DNA of 33,392 nucleotides from Nioella sediminis (GTDB taxonomy: Bacteria; Pseudomonadota; Alphaproteobacteria; Rhodobacterales; Rhodobacteraceae): positions 1 to 33,392 of the forward strand of contig NZ_MNBL01000076.1 in NCBI RefSeq assembly GCF_001879695.1, written 5' to 3'. The translations under genes were made by a program, and so were the position numbers. The notes below the pieces were generated by a model, which was not told where the DNA came from, made no database searches, and saw only the letters and a list, made by a program, of their open reading frames with translations. Positions 24,141 through 31,945 of the stretch are shown here, in pieces (positions within the stretch are counted from its first letter, which is position 1; each line of letters starts with the position of its first letter).

Positions 24141-25034
24141 ATGAAGCAAAGCGCCCACTGGATCAGCCGTATCCTTCGCGGAACGGGGTGGGTCGCGGCA
24201 ATCGCGTGCTCGGCCCTGCTGCTGGCGGGATTTGGCGGGGCGCTTCATCCGGCGCTCGACTCGCTGGCATTGCTGCGCATTCCGGCAGCGGCAGGGTGCT
24301 TGGTCCTGGTGCTGCTTCTGGCACGACCGCGGGCGCTGGTCTGGTCCGGGGCCGGGGTATCGGCATCGGTCCTGATCGTTCTGGGTGCTGCAAGGATAGT
24401 GGCGGGACCGGACGGACAGGGGATCACGGTCTATCAAAAGAACCTCTGGGCAGGCAACGTCGCCAGCCGGGCGCTGGTCGCCGATATCCGCGACAGCGGC
24501 GCCGATCTGGTGATGTTGCAGGAGGTGTCGGAGCGCAACGTCCCGTTGCTGGCCCTGCTGGAAGACGACTATCCCTACCAGCAGTTCTGTCGCTTCTCGG
24601 CCTGGAGCGGTATGGCCGTGCTGTCACGTTTGCCCGCCATCGGCGACGGCATCTGTTCAGACCGGCGCGGCATGGCGGGGCTGAGGGTCGAGGGGCCGGA
24701 CGGGCCTTTCTGGGCGCTATCCATCCACCTGCACTGGCCCTGGCCCCATGGTCAGGCGCGGCAGGTGGCGCGGTTGTTGCCGCAACTGGACGCGCTGGAA
24801 GGGCCGGTGATCATCGGTGGCGATTTCAACATGGTGCCCTGGGGGCATGCCGTGCGAAGGATCGCGGAAGCCACCGGGACGCAGAGGGTCGGTCAACGCC
24901 GTCCGACGATCTTCCCCTATGGAGTACCCCTGCCGATCGACATGGTCCTTGCGCCGTCGCCCGGCCGCAATGAACGCCGCCCTCTGTTCGGGTCCGACCA
25001 CTATGGCCTTGTCGCGCGTGTTGCCGCCCCCTAG
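24141..25034 (+). CDS. Membrane-anchored endonuclease/exonuclease/phosphatase-family protein
   Basis: A 297-residue protein. Two or three hydrophobic segments fill residues 13-90, then a cytoplasmic- or periplasmic-facing catalytic domain follows. The EEP motifs are present in order: QKNLW near 97, LQEVSE near 128, IHLHW near 195, GGDFNM near 232 and the end SDHYGL, giving the Asn, Glu, His, Asp/Asn and Asp-His residues for metal-dependent phosphodiester cleavage. This membrane-anchored form resembles YafD-like proteins of unknown substrate; DNA, RNA or a phospholipid are all possible. Its stop codon overlaps that of the convergent dddP gene by three bases within CTAG. Confidence 0.88.
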   Translation: MKQSAHWISRILRGTGWVAAIACSALLLAGFGGALHPALDSLALLRIPAAAGCLVLVLLLARPRALVWSGAGVSASVLIVLGAARIVAGPDGQGITVYQKNLWAGNVASRALVADIRDSGADLVMLQEVSERNVPLLALLEDDYPYQQFCRFSAWSGMAVLSRLPAIGDGICSDRRGMAGLRVEGPDGPFWALSIHLHWPWPHGQARQVARLLPQLDALEGPVIIGGDFNMVPWGHAVRRIAEATGTQRVGQRRPTIFPYGVPLPIDMVLAPSPGRNERRPLFGSDHYGLVARVAAP

Positions 25035-26365
25035 TCCCGCCAGCCCAGAAGCCGTTCGTCGAACGGATAGCTGGTCAGGTTCTCATACCCGTCTTCGGTG
25101 ATCAGAACCTGATCCTCCAGCTTGATCGAGAAATCGCCACCCTCGGGGCTGACCAGCGCCTCGACGCAGAGCGTCATGCCCGGTTCCAGAACGTAATCGA
25201 ACGCACCTTCGACCGCGTGATCGGGATAGGCGATCAGGGGCCATTCATCGCACAGCCCCACACCATGCATCAGGCAGCCGTATTTCTGCTTCTGATACTG
25301 CGGTTCCAGCACATGGGTGTTCTTTGTCAGCTCGCTGAACGGAACGCCGGGTTTCAGCATTTCCATGTTGGTCATGATGTGATCATAGGCCACGCGCATG
25401 GCGTGGATCATGTCGGGGCGCGGATCGTCATCGCCGATCCACCAGGTGCGCGACAGGTCCGAGCAGATGCCGTAGCAGCCAATGAGGTCGGTATCGAAGG
25501 CGAGGATCTCGTTATTTTGGAGCACGCGGGGGCCGCATTCCTGGAACCACGGGTTGGTGCGCGGGCCGGTCGCCAGCAGCCGGGTTTCAATCCACTCGCC
25601 GCCACGCCGGATATTGGCCTTGTGCAGCTCCGCCCAGATGTCGTCTTCGGTCATGCCGGGTTCGGTCGCGGCCTCCATCTCGGCCATCGAGGCCTCACAG
25701 GCCAGCATGGCGCAGCGCATCGCAAGGATCTCGTCCGGGCCCTTGATCGACCGGGCCTTTTCGGTAACCTCTTCGCCTTCCACGACCTCGAAGCCCCGCG
25801 CCTCCAACGCGCGCAACCCGTGCAGCATGATCTTGTCCACGGCGATGCGCTTGTTGCCGCCGGCATGTTCGCGGATCAGGTCCTCGACCTCGCCGGTCAC
25901 CGCCTGCGCCTGCTGGCCAAGCTTGTCGCCCCGGTCGAAATAGAACAGGTCAAAGCCGGACCGTACCTCGCGCACCAGCGGGTTGTGATCGGCCAGGAAA
26001 GGGGAGTTCTTGTAGTCCCACAGCACCATGTAGCCATCGGCGCAGACCAGACAGGCGCGGAACGGGTTATGGGTGTTCCATAGCTGCATGTTGGTGCTGT
26101 CGGTGGCGTAGCGGATGTTGAGCGGATCGAACATCAAAAGCCCGCCAAGCCCGCGCTCGTTGATCTTGTCGACCAGCCGGGTCAGCCGATACTGGCGCAT
26201 TGCGGGCAGATTGGGCAGGATCAGCCCCGCCGCCTCAAACTCCGCATAGGCCAGCATGGTCGGCCCGATCTCGATCCGGTCATTGTCATTCAATGTGCCA
26301 TCGGGCAGGGACACGCCCTTGGTGGGGTCGATCTTGCGCGCGGGCAGGCGATAGGCTTCATTCAT
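25031..26365 (-). CDS. dddP: Dimethylsulfoniopropionate lyase DddP (M24 peptidase fold)
   Basis: A 444-residue member of the M24 fold that cleaves DMSP to dimethyl sulfide and acrylate. Long stretches match DddP as I know it from roseobacters, such as MFDPLNIRYATDSTNMQLWN, WDYKNSPFL, KYGCLMHGVGLCDEWPL and KLEDQVLITEDGYENLT. The metal ligands align with a constant offset of four to those described for the Ruegeria lacuscaerulensis enzyme: D291, D293, D303, H367, E402 and E417, and the proposed catalytic Asp is D373. The start at 26365 has GGGAGC about eight bases upstream; the frame extends further but without a good start. It diverges from the DUF3445 gene over an 85-base gap. Acrylate-handling genes are not visible in the window. 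Confidence 0.93.
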   Translation of the reverse strand: MNEAYRLPARKIDPTKGVSLPDGTLNDNDRIEIGPTMLAYAEFEAAGLILPNLPAMRQYRLTRLVDKINERGLGGLLMFDPLNIRYATDSTNMQLWNTHNPFRACLVCADGYMVLWDYKNSPFLADHNPLVREVRSGFDLFYFDRGDKLGQQAQAVTGEVEDLIREHAGGNKRIAVDKIMLHGLRALEARGFEVVEGEEVTEKARSIKGPDEILAMRCAMLACEASMAEMEAATEPGMTEDDIWAELHKANIRRGGEWIETRLLATGPRTNPWFQECGPRVLQNNEILAFDTDLIGCYGICSDLSRTWWIGDDDPRPDMIHAMRVAYDHIMTNMEMLKPGVPFSELTKNTHVLEPQYQKQKYGCLMHGVGLCDEWPLIAYPDHAVEGAFDYVLEPGMTLCVEALVSPEGGDFSIKLEDQVLITEDGYENLTSYPFDERLLGWRD

Positions 26366-26450
26366 GACGAAAGCTCCCAAGGTCTTTGCGTCAGAGTGGC
26401 GGCGAACGCCCCGGGCGGCGCGCCGTTTTGCGGCATGAGAGAGGTCGAAA

Positions 26451-27254
26451 ATGGAAGAAATCTGCCAAAACAGCCTGCCCTTCGCGCCCTGGATGCATCC
26501 CGCCACGCGGCGGCTGCCCGGAATCCAGCCGCTCGATATGGGCGAATGGCTGGTCCGGGACGAGGCATTTGCCGCCCAGATGGCCCTGCGCGACCGGTTG
26601 CTGGAGGAGCGGCGGGAAGATGTGTTCCGGGCGTTGCCCGAGGCTTTGACGGCGGCCGAGGAGCTGTTGCAGTTGATCCTGTCGCGCTTGGATGACGGCT
26701 ATCGGCGCGACGGGCGCAGGATCACCCGGCCCGACGGGGTGACGATTGATCTGGAGGGGGATCATCCCCTGGTCGTCGCGTCGCGGCTGGTGCAGGAGGA
26801 TCTGTGCCTGCTGGACCAGAATGGGGGCGAGGGCGAGCATATCCTGACCGCTGCGGTTCTGTGCTTTCCGGCCAGCTGGACCCTGGCCCAGAAGATCGGC
26901 CACCCCATGACGCGCATTCACGTCCCGGTGGAGGAGTATACGGACAACATGGCCGCCCGCGTGCAGCGGCTGTTCGATGCGCTGCATGTGGACCGGCCGC
27001 TTTGGCGCGCCAATGCGTTGCTCTATCACGATCCGTCGCTCTACCAGCCACGGCGGGAAGATGACCGGCGTGACCCGCCGAAGGGCAGGGCGGAATTCCT
27101 GCGGTCGGAACGACAAAGCCTCTTACGCCTGCCGGAAACCCGCGCGGTGGTGTTTTCCATTCACACCTGGGTGGTCCCGTGGGAGAAGCTGAGCGTGGAA
27201 CAGCGCGCGGGCCTTGACATCCACCCTGTCGAGACCGCAGGGCAGGGCGCATGA
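26451..27254 (+). CDS. DUF3445 / heme-dependent oxidative N-demethylase-like protein
   Basis: A 267-residue protein of the DUF3445 family, to which the heme-binding subunit of heme-dependent oxidative N-demethylase belongs. Recognisable parts are PATRRLPGIQPLDMGEWL at the start, LVQEDLCLLD in the middle, LCFPASWTLAQKIGHPMTRIHVPVEEY, and RSERQSLLRLPETRAVVFSIHTWV near the end. The VP-EY and RSERQ-L segments are family hallmarks. The family oxidises methylated amines, but many members have unknown substrates. AGAGAGG precedes the ATG by six bases. Its stop overlaps the methyltransferase start (ATGA). The position opposite dddP suggests a role in methylated osmolyte use; inference only. Confidence 0.85.
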   Translation: MEEICQNSLPFAPWMHPATRRLPGIQPLDMGEWLVRDEAFAAQMALRDRLLEERREDVFRALPEALTAAEELLQLILSRLDDGYRRDGRRITRPDGVTIDLEGDHPLVVASRLVQEDLCLLDQNGGEGEHILTAAVLCFPASWTLAQKIGHPMTRIHVPVEEYTDNMAARVQRLFDALHVDRPLWRANALLYHDPSLYQPRREDDRRDPPKGRAEFLRSERQSLLRLPETRAVVFSIHTWVVPWEKLSVEQRAGLDIHPVETAGQGA

Positions 27255-28450
27255 GCCAGATCGAAGACCAGTACAACGCCTATCCCTACCCGGAACGTGA
27301 CCCGGCGGACGAAAAGACGCGCCTGATCACCGGGTCGCCCTCGCATCCGGTGGAGCTGGATCATTTCCTGTTTGCCGGAAAACGCGACTGGTCGCGGCCT
27401 CTGCGGGTGCTGGTTGCGGGCGGCGGCACCGGCGATGCGCTGATCCAGCTGGCGCAGGTGATGACCACGGCCGGAAAACCCTATGAGATCACCTATCTGG
27501 ACCTGTCTCGGTCCGCCCGGAAAGTGGCCGAGGAACGGGCCAAGGTGCGAGGGCTCAAAGGCATCCGCTTTGAAACCGGGTCGCTGCTGAACGCGGCTCA
27601 GTTCGGGCCGTTCGACTATATCGACTGCTGCGGTGTGCTGCATCACCTGCCCCATCCGCAGGAGGGATTCAACGCGCTGGCCGGGGCGCTGGCGCCTGAG
27701 GGCGGCATCGGCCTGATGGTCTACGCGCCCTATGGCCGCTCTGGCGTCTACCCATTGCAGGAAGCGTTCGGCGCATTGTTGCAAGGCAGCCCCAAGGAAC
27801 GGCTAAAGTCGGCCAAGGCGATCTATGCGCGCCTGCCGGAGGGCCATCCGTTCAAGCGCAACACGGTTCTGGTCGACCATGAACAGGGCGATGCAGGGTT
27901 TTATGACCTGCTGTTGCACAGCCAGGACCGGCCTTATTCAATCCGGCAACTGCACGAGGCGCTGACCGCCGCCGGGCTGGAATCGGTGGGCTCGCCGCAG
28001 GCCTATGCCTATGATCCCGCGCCTTACATCGGTGATCCGGGGCTTCTGGTCGGGATTGATCCGCTGACCCGGATGGAGATCGCGGAAAAGCTGCGCGGGA
28101 CGATCAAGACCCATGTTCTCTATGCGGTGCCCGTGGGCAAGGCCGAGGGCCGCGTGGCGCAGCCGACGCCGCAATCGGTGCCGCATTTCAAGGGCGGGAA
28201 CGCCGCAAAGGTCGTGCAGGCGATTGCCAGGAAGGGGGTATTGCCCCTGAACCTTGGCGGCGAGAAGGTCGAGATCCCGGTGTCTGGCGCTGTTGTGGGC
28301 CTGCTGCGCCATGTGGACGGACGTAAATCGCTGGCCGAGATCGCGGCGGCAGAGCGGTTGGACCCGGTGGCCTTCTCGGCACTCTGGAACGGGTTTTCCA
28401 AGGATCTGGCGCGCTACGGGCTGCTCTATTATTCCGCCATCCTGAGATAA
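27251..28450 (+). CDS. SAM-dependent class I methyltransferase with C-terminal extra domain
   Basis: A 399-residue protein. The N-terminal half is a Rossmann methyltransferase: VLVAGGGTGDALIQLA (motif I, residues about 53-68), the acidic strand end YLDLS near 87, and DYIDCCGVLHHLPHPQEG for motif IV. From about residue 310 there is a separate C-terminal region ending VDGRKSLAEIAAAERLDP and ARYGLLYYSAI, which looks like a winged-helix fold. The opening DQYNAYPYPERDP is typical of a group of methyltransferases with unknown small-molecule or protein substrates. It is translationally coupled to the DUF3445 gene, so the two likely act on one pathway. Substrate unknown. Confidence 0.86.
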   Translation: MSQIEDQYNAYPYPERDPADEKTRLITGSPSHPVELDHFLFAGKRDWSRPLRVLVAGGGTGDALIQLAQVMTTAGKPYEITYLDLSRSARKVAEERAKVRGLKGIRFETGSLLNAAQFGPFDYIDCCGVLHHLPHPQEGFNALAGALAPEGGIGLMVYAPYGRSGVYPLQEAFGALLQGSPKERLKSAKAIYARLPEGHPFKRNTVLVDHEQGDAGFYDLLLHSQDRPYSIRQLHEALTAAGLESVGSPQAYAYDPAPYIGDPGLLVGIDPLTRMEIAEKLRGTIKTHVLYAVPVGKAEGRVAQPTPQSVPHFKGGNAAKVVQAIARKGVLPLNLGGEKVEIPVSGAVVGLLRHVDGRKSLAEIAAAERLDPVAFSALWNGFSKDLARYGLLYYSAILR

Positions 28451-28461
28451 ACATCGCTTCG

Positions 28462-29553
28462 TTACATCTTGAAATGCTTGGATAATTTAAGTCCCTGACC
28501 CTGGTAGTTCGAGGCCAGATCGGACCCGTACAAAACCTCTGGCAGCGCCGCCATGCGCTCATAGACCAGCCGCCCCACGACCTGCCCGTGCTCCAGCACG
28601 AAGGGCGCTTCGTGGCAGCGCACCTCCAGCACACCGCGCGCCCCTTCGCCACCTGCCGGGCCATAGCCGAAACCGGGGTCGAAGAAGCCCGCGTAGTGGA
28701 CGCGGAACTCGCCCACCATGGCCAGATAGGGGGCCATTTCGGCGGCGCAATCGGGCGGGATCGTCACCGCCTCCTGGCTGACCAGAATGTAGAACGCGCC
28801 GGGGTCGAGGATGATGCGGCCTTCCTCGGTTTCGATCTTTTCCCAGAACTCCGCCGGGTCATAATGGCCGATCAGATCGAGGTCGATCACGCCCGTATGC
28901 GGCTTGGCACGGTAGCCCACAAGACTGCCCGCAGCAGGGCGCAGATCGACGGAAAAGCCAAGCCCGTCGTCAATGACCGCCTTGCCAGAAACAAGCGGCG
29001 CCTTGGCATGGCGCGCGCGCAGATCGGCATCCGACAGCACCGCCTGACCGGACCGGAACCGGATCTGATTGAGCCGCATGCCGGGGCGGACCAGAACAGA
29101 GAAGCTGCGCGGGCAGATCTCGGCATAAAGCGGGCCGGAATAGCCTTCCGCGATCCGGTCGAACTCCACCCCGTTATCGGCGATGGCGCGGGTCAGCAGG
29201 TCGAGCCGCCCGGTGGAGCTTTTGGCATTGGCCACGGCGGTGATTCCCGGCGGTAACGCCAGCGATTCCATCAGCGGCACCACGTAGACGCAGCCCTTTT
29301 CCAGCACCGCGCCCTTTGTCAGGTCGACCTCATGCATGGTGAATTCTTCCAGCCGGTCCGCCACCGTGCGACCCGCGCCCGCAAGGAACGAGGCGCGCAC
29401 GCGGTAGGCCACGGTCCCAAGCCGCAGATCGAGACTGGCAGGCTGTACCTGCGTGTCGGCAAAAGGCAGATCGCTCAGGATTTCGCCTCGCGCCGCCATG
29501 GCGTGGATCGCGTGGTCCGGCAGAACACCGGGCTGGGATTGATCGGCTGTCAT
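28462..29553 (-). CDS. dcd: 2'-Deoxycytidine 5'-triphosphate deaminase, two-domain form
   Basis: A 363-residue protein, nearly twice E. coli Dcd (193), made of two tandem dUTPase-fold halves. The first half has ANAKSSTGRLDLLTRAI near residue 108-125 (phosphate-binding AKSS-x2-R) and YSGPLYAEICP, with the probable catalytic Glu. The second half has VHYAGFFDPGFGYGP and GVLEVRCHEAPFVLEHGQVVGRLVYE, but no AKSS-like motif, so it seems to have lost part of its own site. It converts dCTP to dUTP and ammonia for dTTP synthesis. The long form is usual in alphaproteobacteria. ATG 29553 has AGGAGG upstream. It lies downstream of tRNA-Pro with a terminator between. Confidence 0.9.
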   Translation of the reverse strand: MTADQSQPGVLPDHAIHAMAARGEILSDLPFADTQVQPASLDLRLGTVAYRVRASFLAGAGRTVADRLEEFTMHEVDLTKGAVLEKGCVYVVPLMESLALPPGITAVANAKSSTGRLDLLTRAIADNGVEFDRIAEGYSGPLYAEICPRSFSVLVRPGMRLNQIRFRSGQAVLSDADLRARHAKAPLVSGKAVIDDGLGFSVDLRPAAGSLVGYRAKPHTGVIDLDLIGHYDPAEFWEKIETEEGRIILDPGAFYILVSQEAVTIPPDCAAEMAPYLAMVGEFRVHYAGFFDPGFGYGPAGGEGARGVLEVRCHEAPFVLEHGQVVGRLVYERMAALPEVLYGSDLASNYQGQGLKLSKHFKM

Positions 29554-29571
29554 CGCGACCTCCTGATACGG

Positions 29572-29606
29572 AAAACCGCCCCGCCCGGATGGGCAAGAGC
29601 GGTTTT
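29572..29606 (-). terminator. Intrinsic terminator after tRNA-Pro
   Basis: AAAACCGC (29572-29579) and GCGGTTTT (29599-29606) pair perfectly, enclosing an inner GCCC-GGAT-GGGC hairpin. On the minus strand it lies just after the tRNA and ends in TTTT, ahead of the dcd ribosome site. Confidence 0.75.
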
Positions 29607-29612
29607 AGGTGT

Positions 29613-29689
29613 TGGTCGGGCTAGCAGGACTCGAACCTGCGACCTTCCGTCCCCCAGACGGACGCGCTACCAGGCTGCGCCATAGCCCG
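29613..29689 (-). tRNA. tRNA-Pro (anticodon GGG)
   Basis: A 77-nt tRNA on the minus strand. The acceptor stem is CGGGCTA with TAGCCCG, discriminator A and an encoded CCA. The anticodon arm is TCCGT-CTGGGGG-ACGGA with the anticodon GGG at 29653-29655. The T-arm has GGTTCGAGTCC. The 5' C and G+C-rich stem are those of bacterial tRNA-Pro. Confidence 0.96.
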
Positions 29690-29704
29690 ACGTTCGGCTG
29701 TTCT

Positions 29705-29751
29705 AGCGATTTTGCTGCGGGGTGCAAGCGGGAATAGGCCGGAAAATCGCT
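29705..29751. repeat. Perfect 9-bp inverted repeat between merR and tRNA-Pro
   Basis: AGCGATTTT (29705-29713) and AAAATCGCT (29743-29751) are exact complements with 29 bases between. They lie in the 77-base gap upstream of tRNA-Pro and downstream of the merR gene. This could be a terminator for the rpmF operon or a control site for the tRNA. Confidence 0.5.
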
Positions 29752-29766
29752 CATCTGTAAAATAGA

Positions 29767-30540
29767 TCAGGCCGAGTGTGCCCGGCCCTCAAGCCGGGCG
29801 GCCAAGGCCTCCAGCCGCGCCACCATCGGCGCCAGCTGCTGCTGTTGCGAAAGCGAGAAGGGAACCGCGCCGTGGATCAGCGCCCGAAGCTCTGACAGAG
29901 GGGTCGGCGGGGCGTTCTCGTCCAGATCTTCCGGCAGATCCGTCTCGGCACTTGCCATGGCAGCGATGGCGGTGTCCGCCGGTTCGGGTTCGGGTTCGGG
30001 TTCGGGTTCGGGTTCGGGTTCGCTTGCTTCTGAGGAGGCGGTTTCGGTGATGACCTCGGGTTCAGGGGCAGGGGGCTCTTCCATGGGCGCTTCGGGCTCG
30101 GATCGGTCCTCATGCAGCTCTGCCGCGGGTGGTTCCGCATCCGCCGGGGCATCTTCCCCCGCCAGCGCCTCGATATCTATGAACCCGGCTGTGCTGGGGG
30201 CCGTGTCTTCGATGGCAATGGCCTCAACCAGCTGATCCTCTGCGCTGTTGTCCAGATCCTCGTCGAGCGGCGGCGAGAGCGCAGCCACATGGGCCACGCC
30301 TTCCTCGCGGATCAGCTTCTGGACGCCGCGAATGGTCAGGCCCTGGTCATGGAGCAGCGTCTTGATGCCTCCAATCAGCCGCATGTCAGCAGGGCGGTAA
30401 TATCGCCGCCCGCCGGCGCGTTTCACCGGCTTGATCTGGCTGAACTTGCTTTCCCAGAAGCGCAGGGCATGGGCCTCGACCTCCAGCCAATCGGCCACCT
30501 CGCGGATGGTGCGGAAGGCCTGCGGAGACTTGTCGGCCAT
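29767..30540 (-). CDS. MerR family transcriptional regulator with acidic Pro-Glu linker
   Basis: A 257-residue protein. Residues 10-82 form a MerR-type winged helix: [22 protein letters not shown], then [44 protein letters not shown]. The rest is not a usual effector domain: it is a long acidic, Pro/Glu/Ala-rich linker including seven EP pairs, ending in a short C-terminal helical part ([23 protein letters not shown]) that may mediate dimerisation. No metal-binding cysteines are present. In Rhodobacterales a MerR gene regularly follows ihfA and precedes tRNA-Pro. The start is seven bases from the ihfA stop, so it is co-transcribed. Its targets are unknown. Confidence 0.88.
   Translation of the reverse strand: MADKSPQAFRTIREVADWLEVEAHALRFWESKFSQIKPVKRAGGRRYYRPADMRLIGGIKTLLHDQGLTIRGVQKLIREEGVAHVAALSPPLDEDLDNSAEDQLVEAIAIEDTAPSTAGFIDIEALAGEDAPADAEPPAAELHEDRSEPEAPMEEPPAPEPEVITETASSEASEPEPEPEPEPEPEPADTAIAAMASAETDLPEDLDENAPPTPLSELRALIHGAVPFSLSQQQQLAPMVARLEALAARLEGRAHSA
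29981..30022. repeat. Hexanucleotide microsatellite, seven perfect GGTTCG units
   Basis: Seven uninterrupted copies of GGTTCG on the plus strand encode Glu-Pro pairs of the MerR-family protein on the minus strand. Gain or loss of units keeps the frame and changes only linker length. Confidence 0.95.
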
Positions 30541-30546
30541 ACGGTC

Positions 30547-30849
30547 TTACCCCTTGTTGCCAGCGGCAACCCGGTCCTTCATCAGATGCGAGGGCCGGAA
30601 GGTCAGCACCCGGCGGGGCGGGATCGGGGCCTCTTCGCCGGTCTTGGGGTTGCGGCCGACGCGGGCCGTCTTGGAGCGGACCGAGAATGTCCCGAACGAG
30701 GAGATCTTGACCTGCTCGCCGTCCACAAGGCTGTCGGACATCAGTTCAAGCACCCGCTCGACAAGGCCGGCGCTTTCATTGCGCGACAATCCTACTTCTC
30801 GGAACACGGCTTCGCTCAGGTCCATTCGTGTCAGGGTCTTGCCGGTCAT
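30547..30849 (-). CDS. ihfA: Integration host factor subunit alpha
   Basis: A 100-residue HU/IHF-family protein (E. coli IHF-alpha is 99). [33 protein letters not shown] is the dimerising helical part, and [23 protein letters not shown] (residues 65-87) is the DNA-intercalating beta arm with its conserved Pro. [11 protein letters not shown] precedes it. With a beta partner encoded elsewhere it bends DNA sharply at specific sites and shapes promoters and recombination. The stretch between it and fabH (100 bases) may carry its own promoter. It is seven bases from the downstream merR gene. Confidence 0.95.
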   Translation of the reverse strand: MTGKTLTRMDLSEAVFREVGLSRNESAGLVERVLELMSDSLVDGEQVKISSFGTFSVRSKTARVGRNPKTGEEAPIPPRRVLTFRPSHLMKDRVAAGNKG

Positions 30850-30949
30850 GACTGTCCTCCCAGGGTGGCTGGCCCATCCTGCGCCTTCACAGATAGCAAG
30901 TCAATATCAAGGGCTTGGGCGTTAACGTTCTAAGCGGGGCCTTGCCGCC

Positions 30950-31945
30950 CTACCAGCGCAGAACCGCCGAACCCCAGGCCAGGCCGCCGCCGATGGCCTC
31001 TGCGACCAGCAGGTCGCCGGGTTTGATATGGCCCTCTGCCACCCCCACGGACAGCGCCAGCGGGATCGACGCGGCAGAGGTATTGCCGTGATCCTGAACC
31101 GTGACGATGACCCGATCCATGCCGACACCCATCTTCTGGGCGGTGCGGGTGATGATCCTCAGATTGGCCTGATGGGGGACGATCCAGTCCACATCATCGG
31201 CCCCAAGCCCGGCGCGATCCAAAGCTGCATGCGCGGTTTGTGCAAGCTTTTCAACGGCGTGGCGGAAGACCTCTTTGCCCTCCATCTTCAACACGCCGCT
31301 GGATTGCGTGCGCGACACGCCGCCATCCACATAGAGCAGGTCACGGAATTGTCCGTCGGAATGCAGATCGACCGACAGGATGCCACGATCGGCACTGGAC
31401 CCGTCGCCTTCCCGCGCTTCCAGGATCAGTGCACCCGCGCCATCGCCGAACAGCACGCAGGTGGTGCGGTCTGTCCAATCCATGATGCGGCTGAAGGTTT
31501 CGGCGCCGATCACCAGCACGCGCTTGGCCTGGCCCGACAGAACATAAGCATTCGCGGTCGAAAGCGCATAGATGAAGCCCGCACAGACCGCCTGCACATC
31601 AAAGGCAAAGCCGTGGCGCATGCCAAGGCCCGCCTGAATCATCGTGGCGACGGAGGGGAAGGTCAGGTCGGGGGTCGAGGTGGCGACGATGATGGCGTCG
31701 ATATCGTCCGGCGTCAGTCCGGCATTGTCCAACGCGGCGCGCGCGGCCTTGATGCCCAGATCGGAGGTGGTTTCGCCCTCGGCCGCAAAATGGCGGCGTT
31801 CGATGCCGGAGCGTGCGCGAATCCATTCGTCGGACGTGTCCACCATGGCCTCGAACTCGGAATTCGGGACCACGCGCTCGGGCAGGTAGTGGCCAATGCC
31901 GACCGCGACGGCTCGACGGGTCTTTGCGCCGGTTTCTCCGGTCAT
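30950..31945 (-). CDS. fabH: Beta-ketoacyl-ACP synthase III
   Basis: A 331-residue condensing enzyme. The catalytic triad is C121 (QAVCAGF), H258 (VPHQAN) and N288 (HGNTS). The entry SDEWIRARSGIERR is a coenzyme A contact of FabH. It joins acetyl-CoA with malonyl-ACP to begin each fatty acid chain. Its start codon overlaps the plsX stop (ATGA), so the two are translationally coupled, in the standard plsX-fabH arrangement. No odd residues were seen. Confidence 0.97.
   Translation of the reverse strand: MTGETGAKTRRAVAVGIGHYLPERVVPNSEFEAMVDTSDEWIRARSGIERRHFAAEGETTSDLGIKAARAALDNAGLTPDDIDAIIVATSTPDLTFPSVATMIQAGLGMRHGFAFDVQAVCAGFIYALSTANAYVLSGQAKRVLVIGAETFSRIMDWTDRTTCVLFGDGAGALILEAREGDGSSADRGILSVDLHSDGQFRDLLYVDGGVSRTQSSGVLKMEGKEVFRHAVEKLAQTAHAALDRAGLGADDVDWIVPHQANLRIITRTAQKMGVGMDRVIVTVQDHGNTSAASIPLALSVGVAEGHIKPGDLLVAEAIGGGLAWGSAVLRW

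Noticed and set aside
29981-30022. Telomere-like or origin-associated hexamer array
   Set aside because: Seven units inside a regulator gene, in frame as Glu-Pro; a coding microsatellite is the simpler reading.
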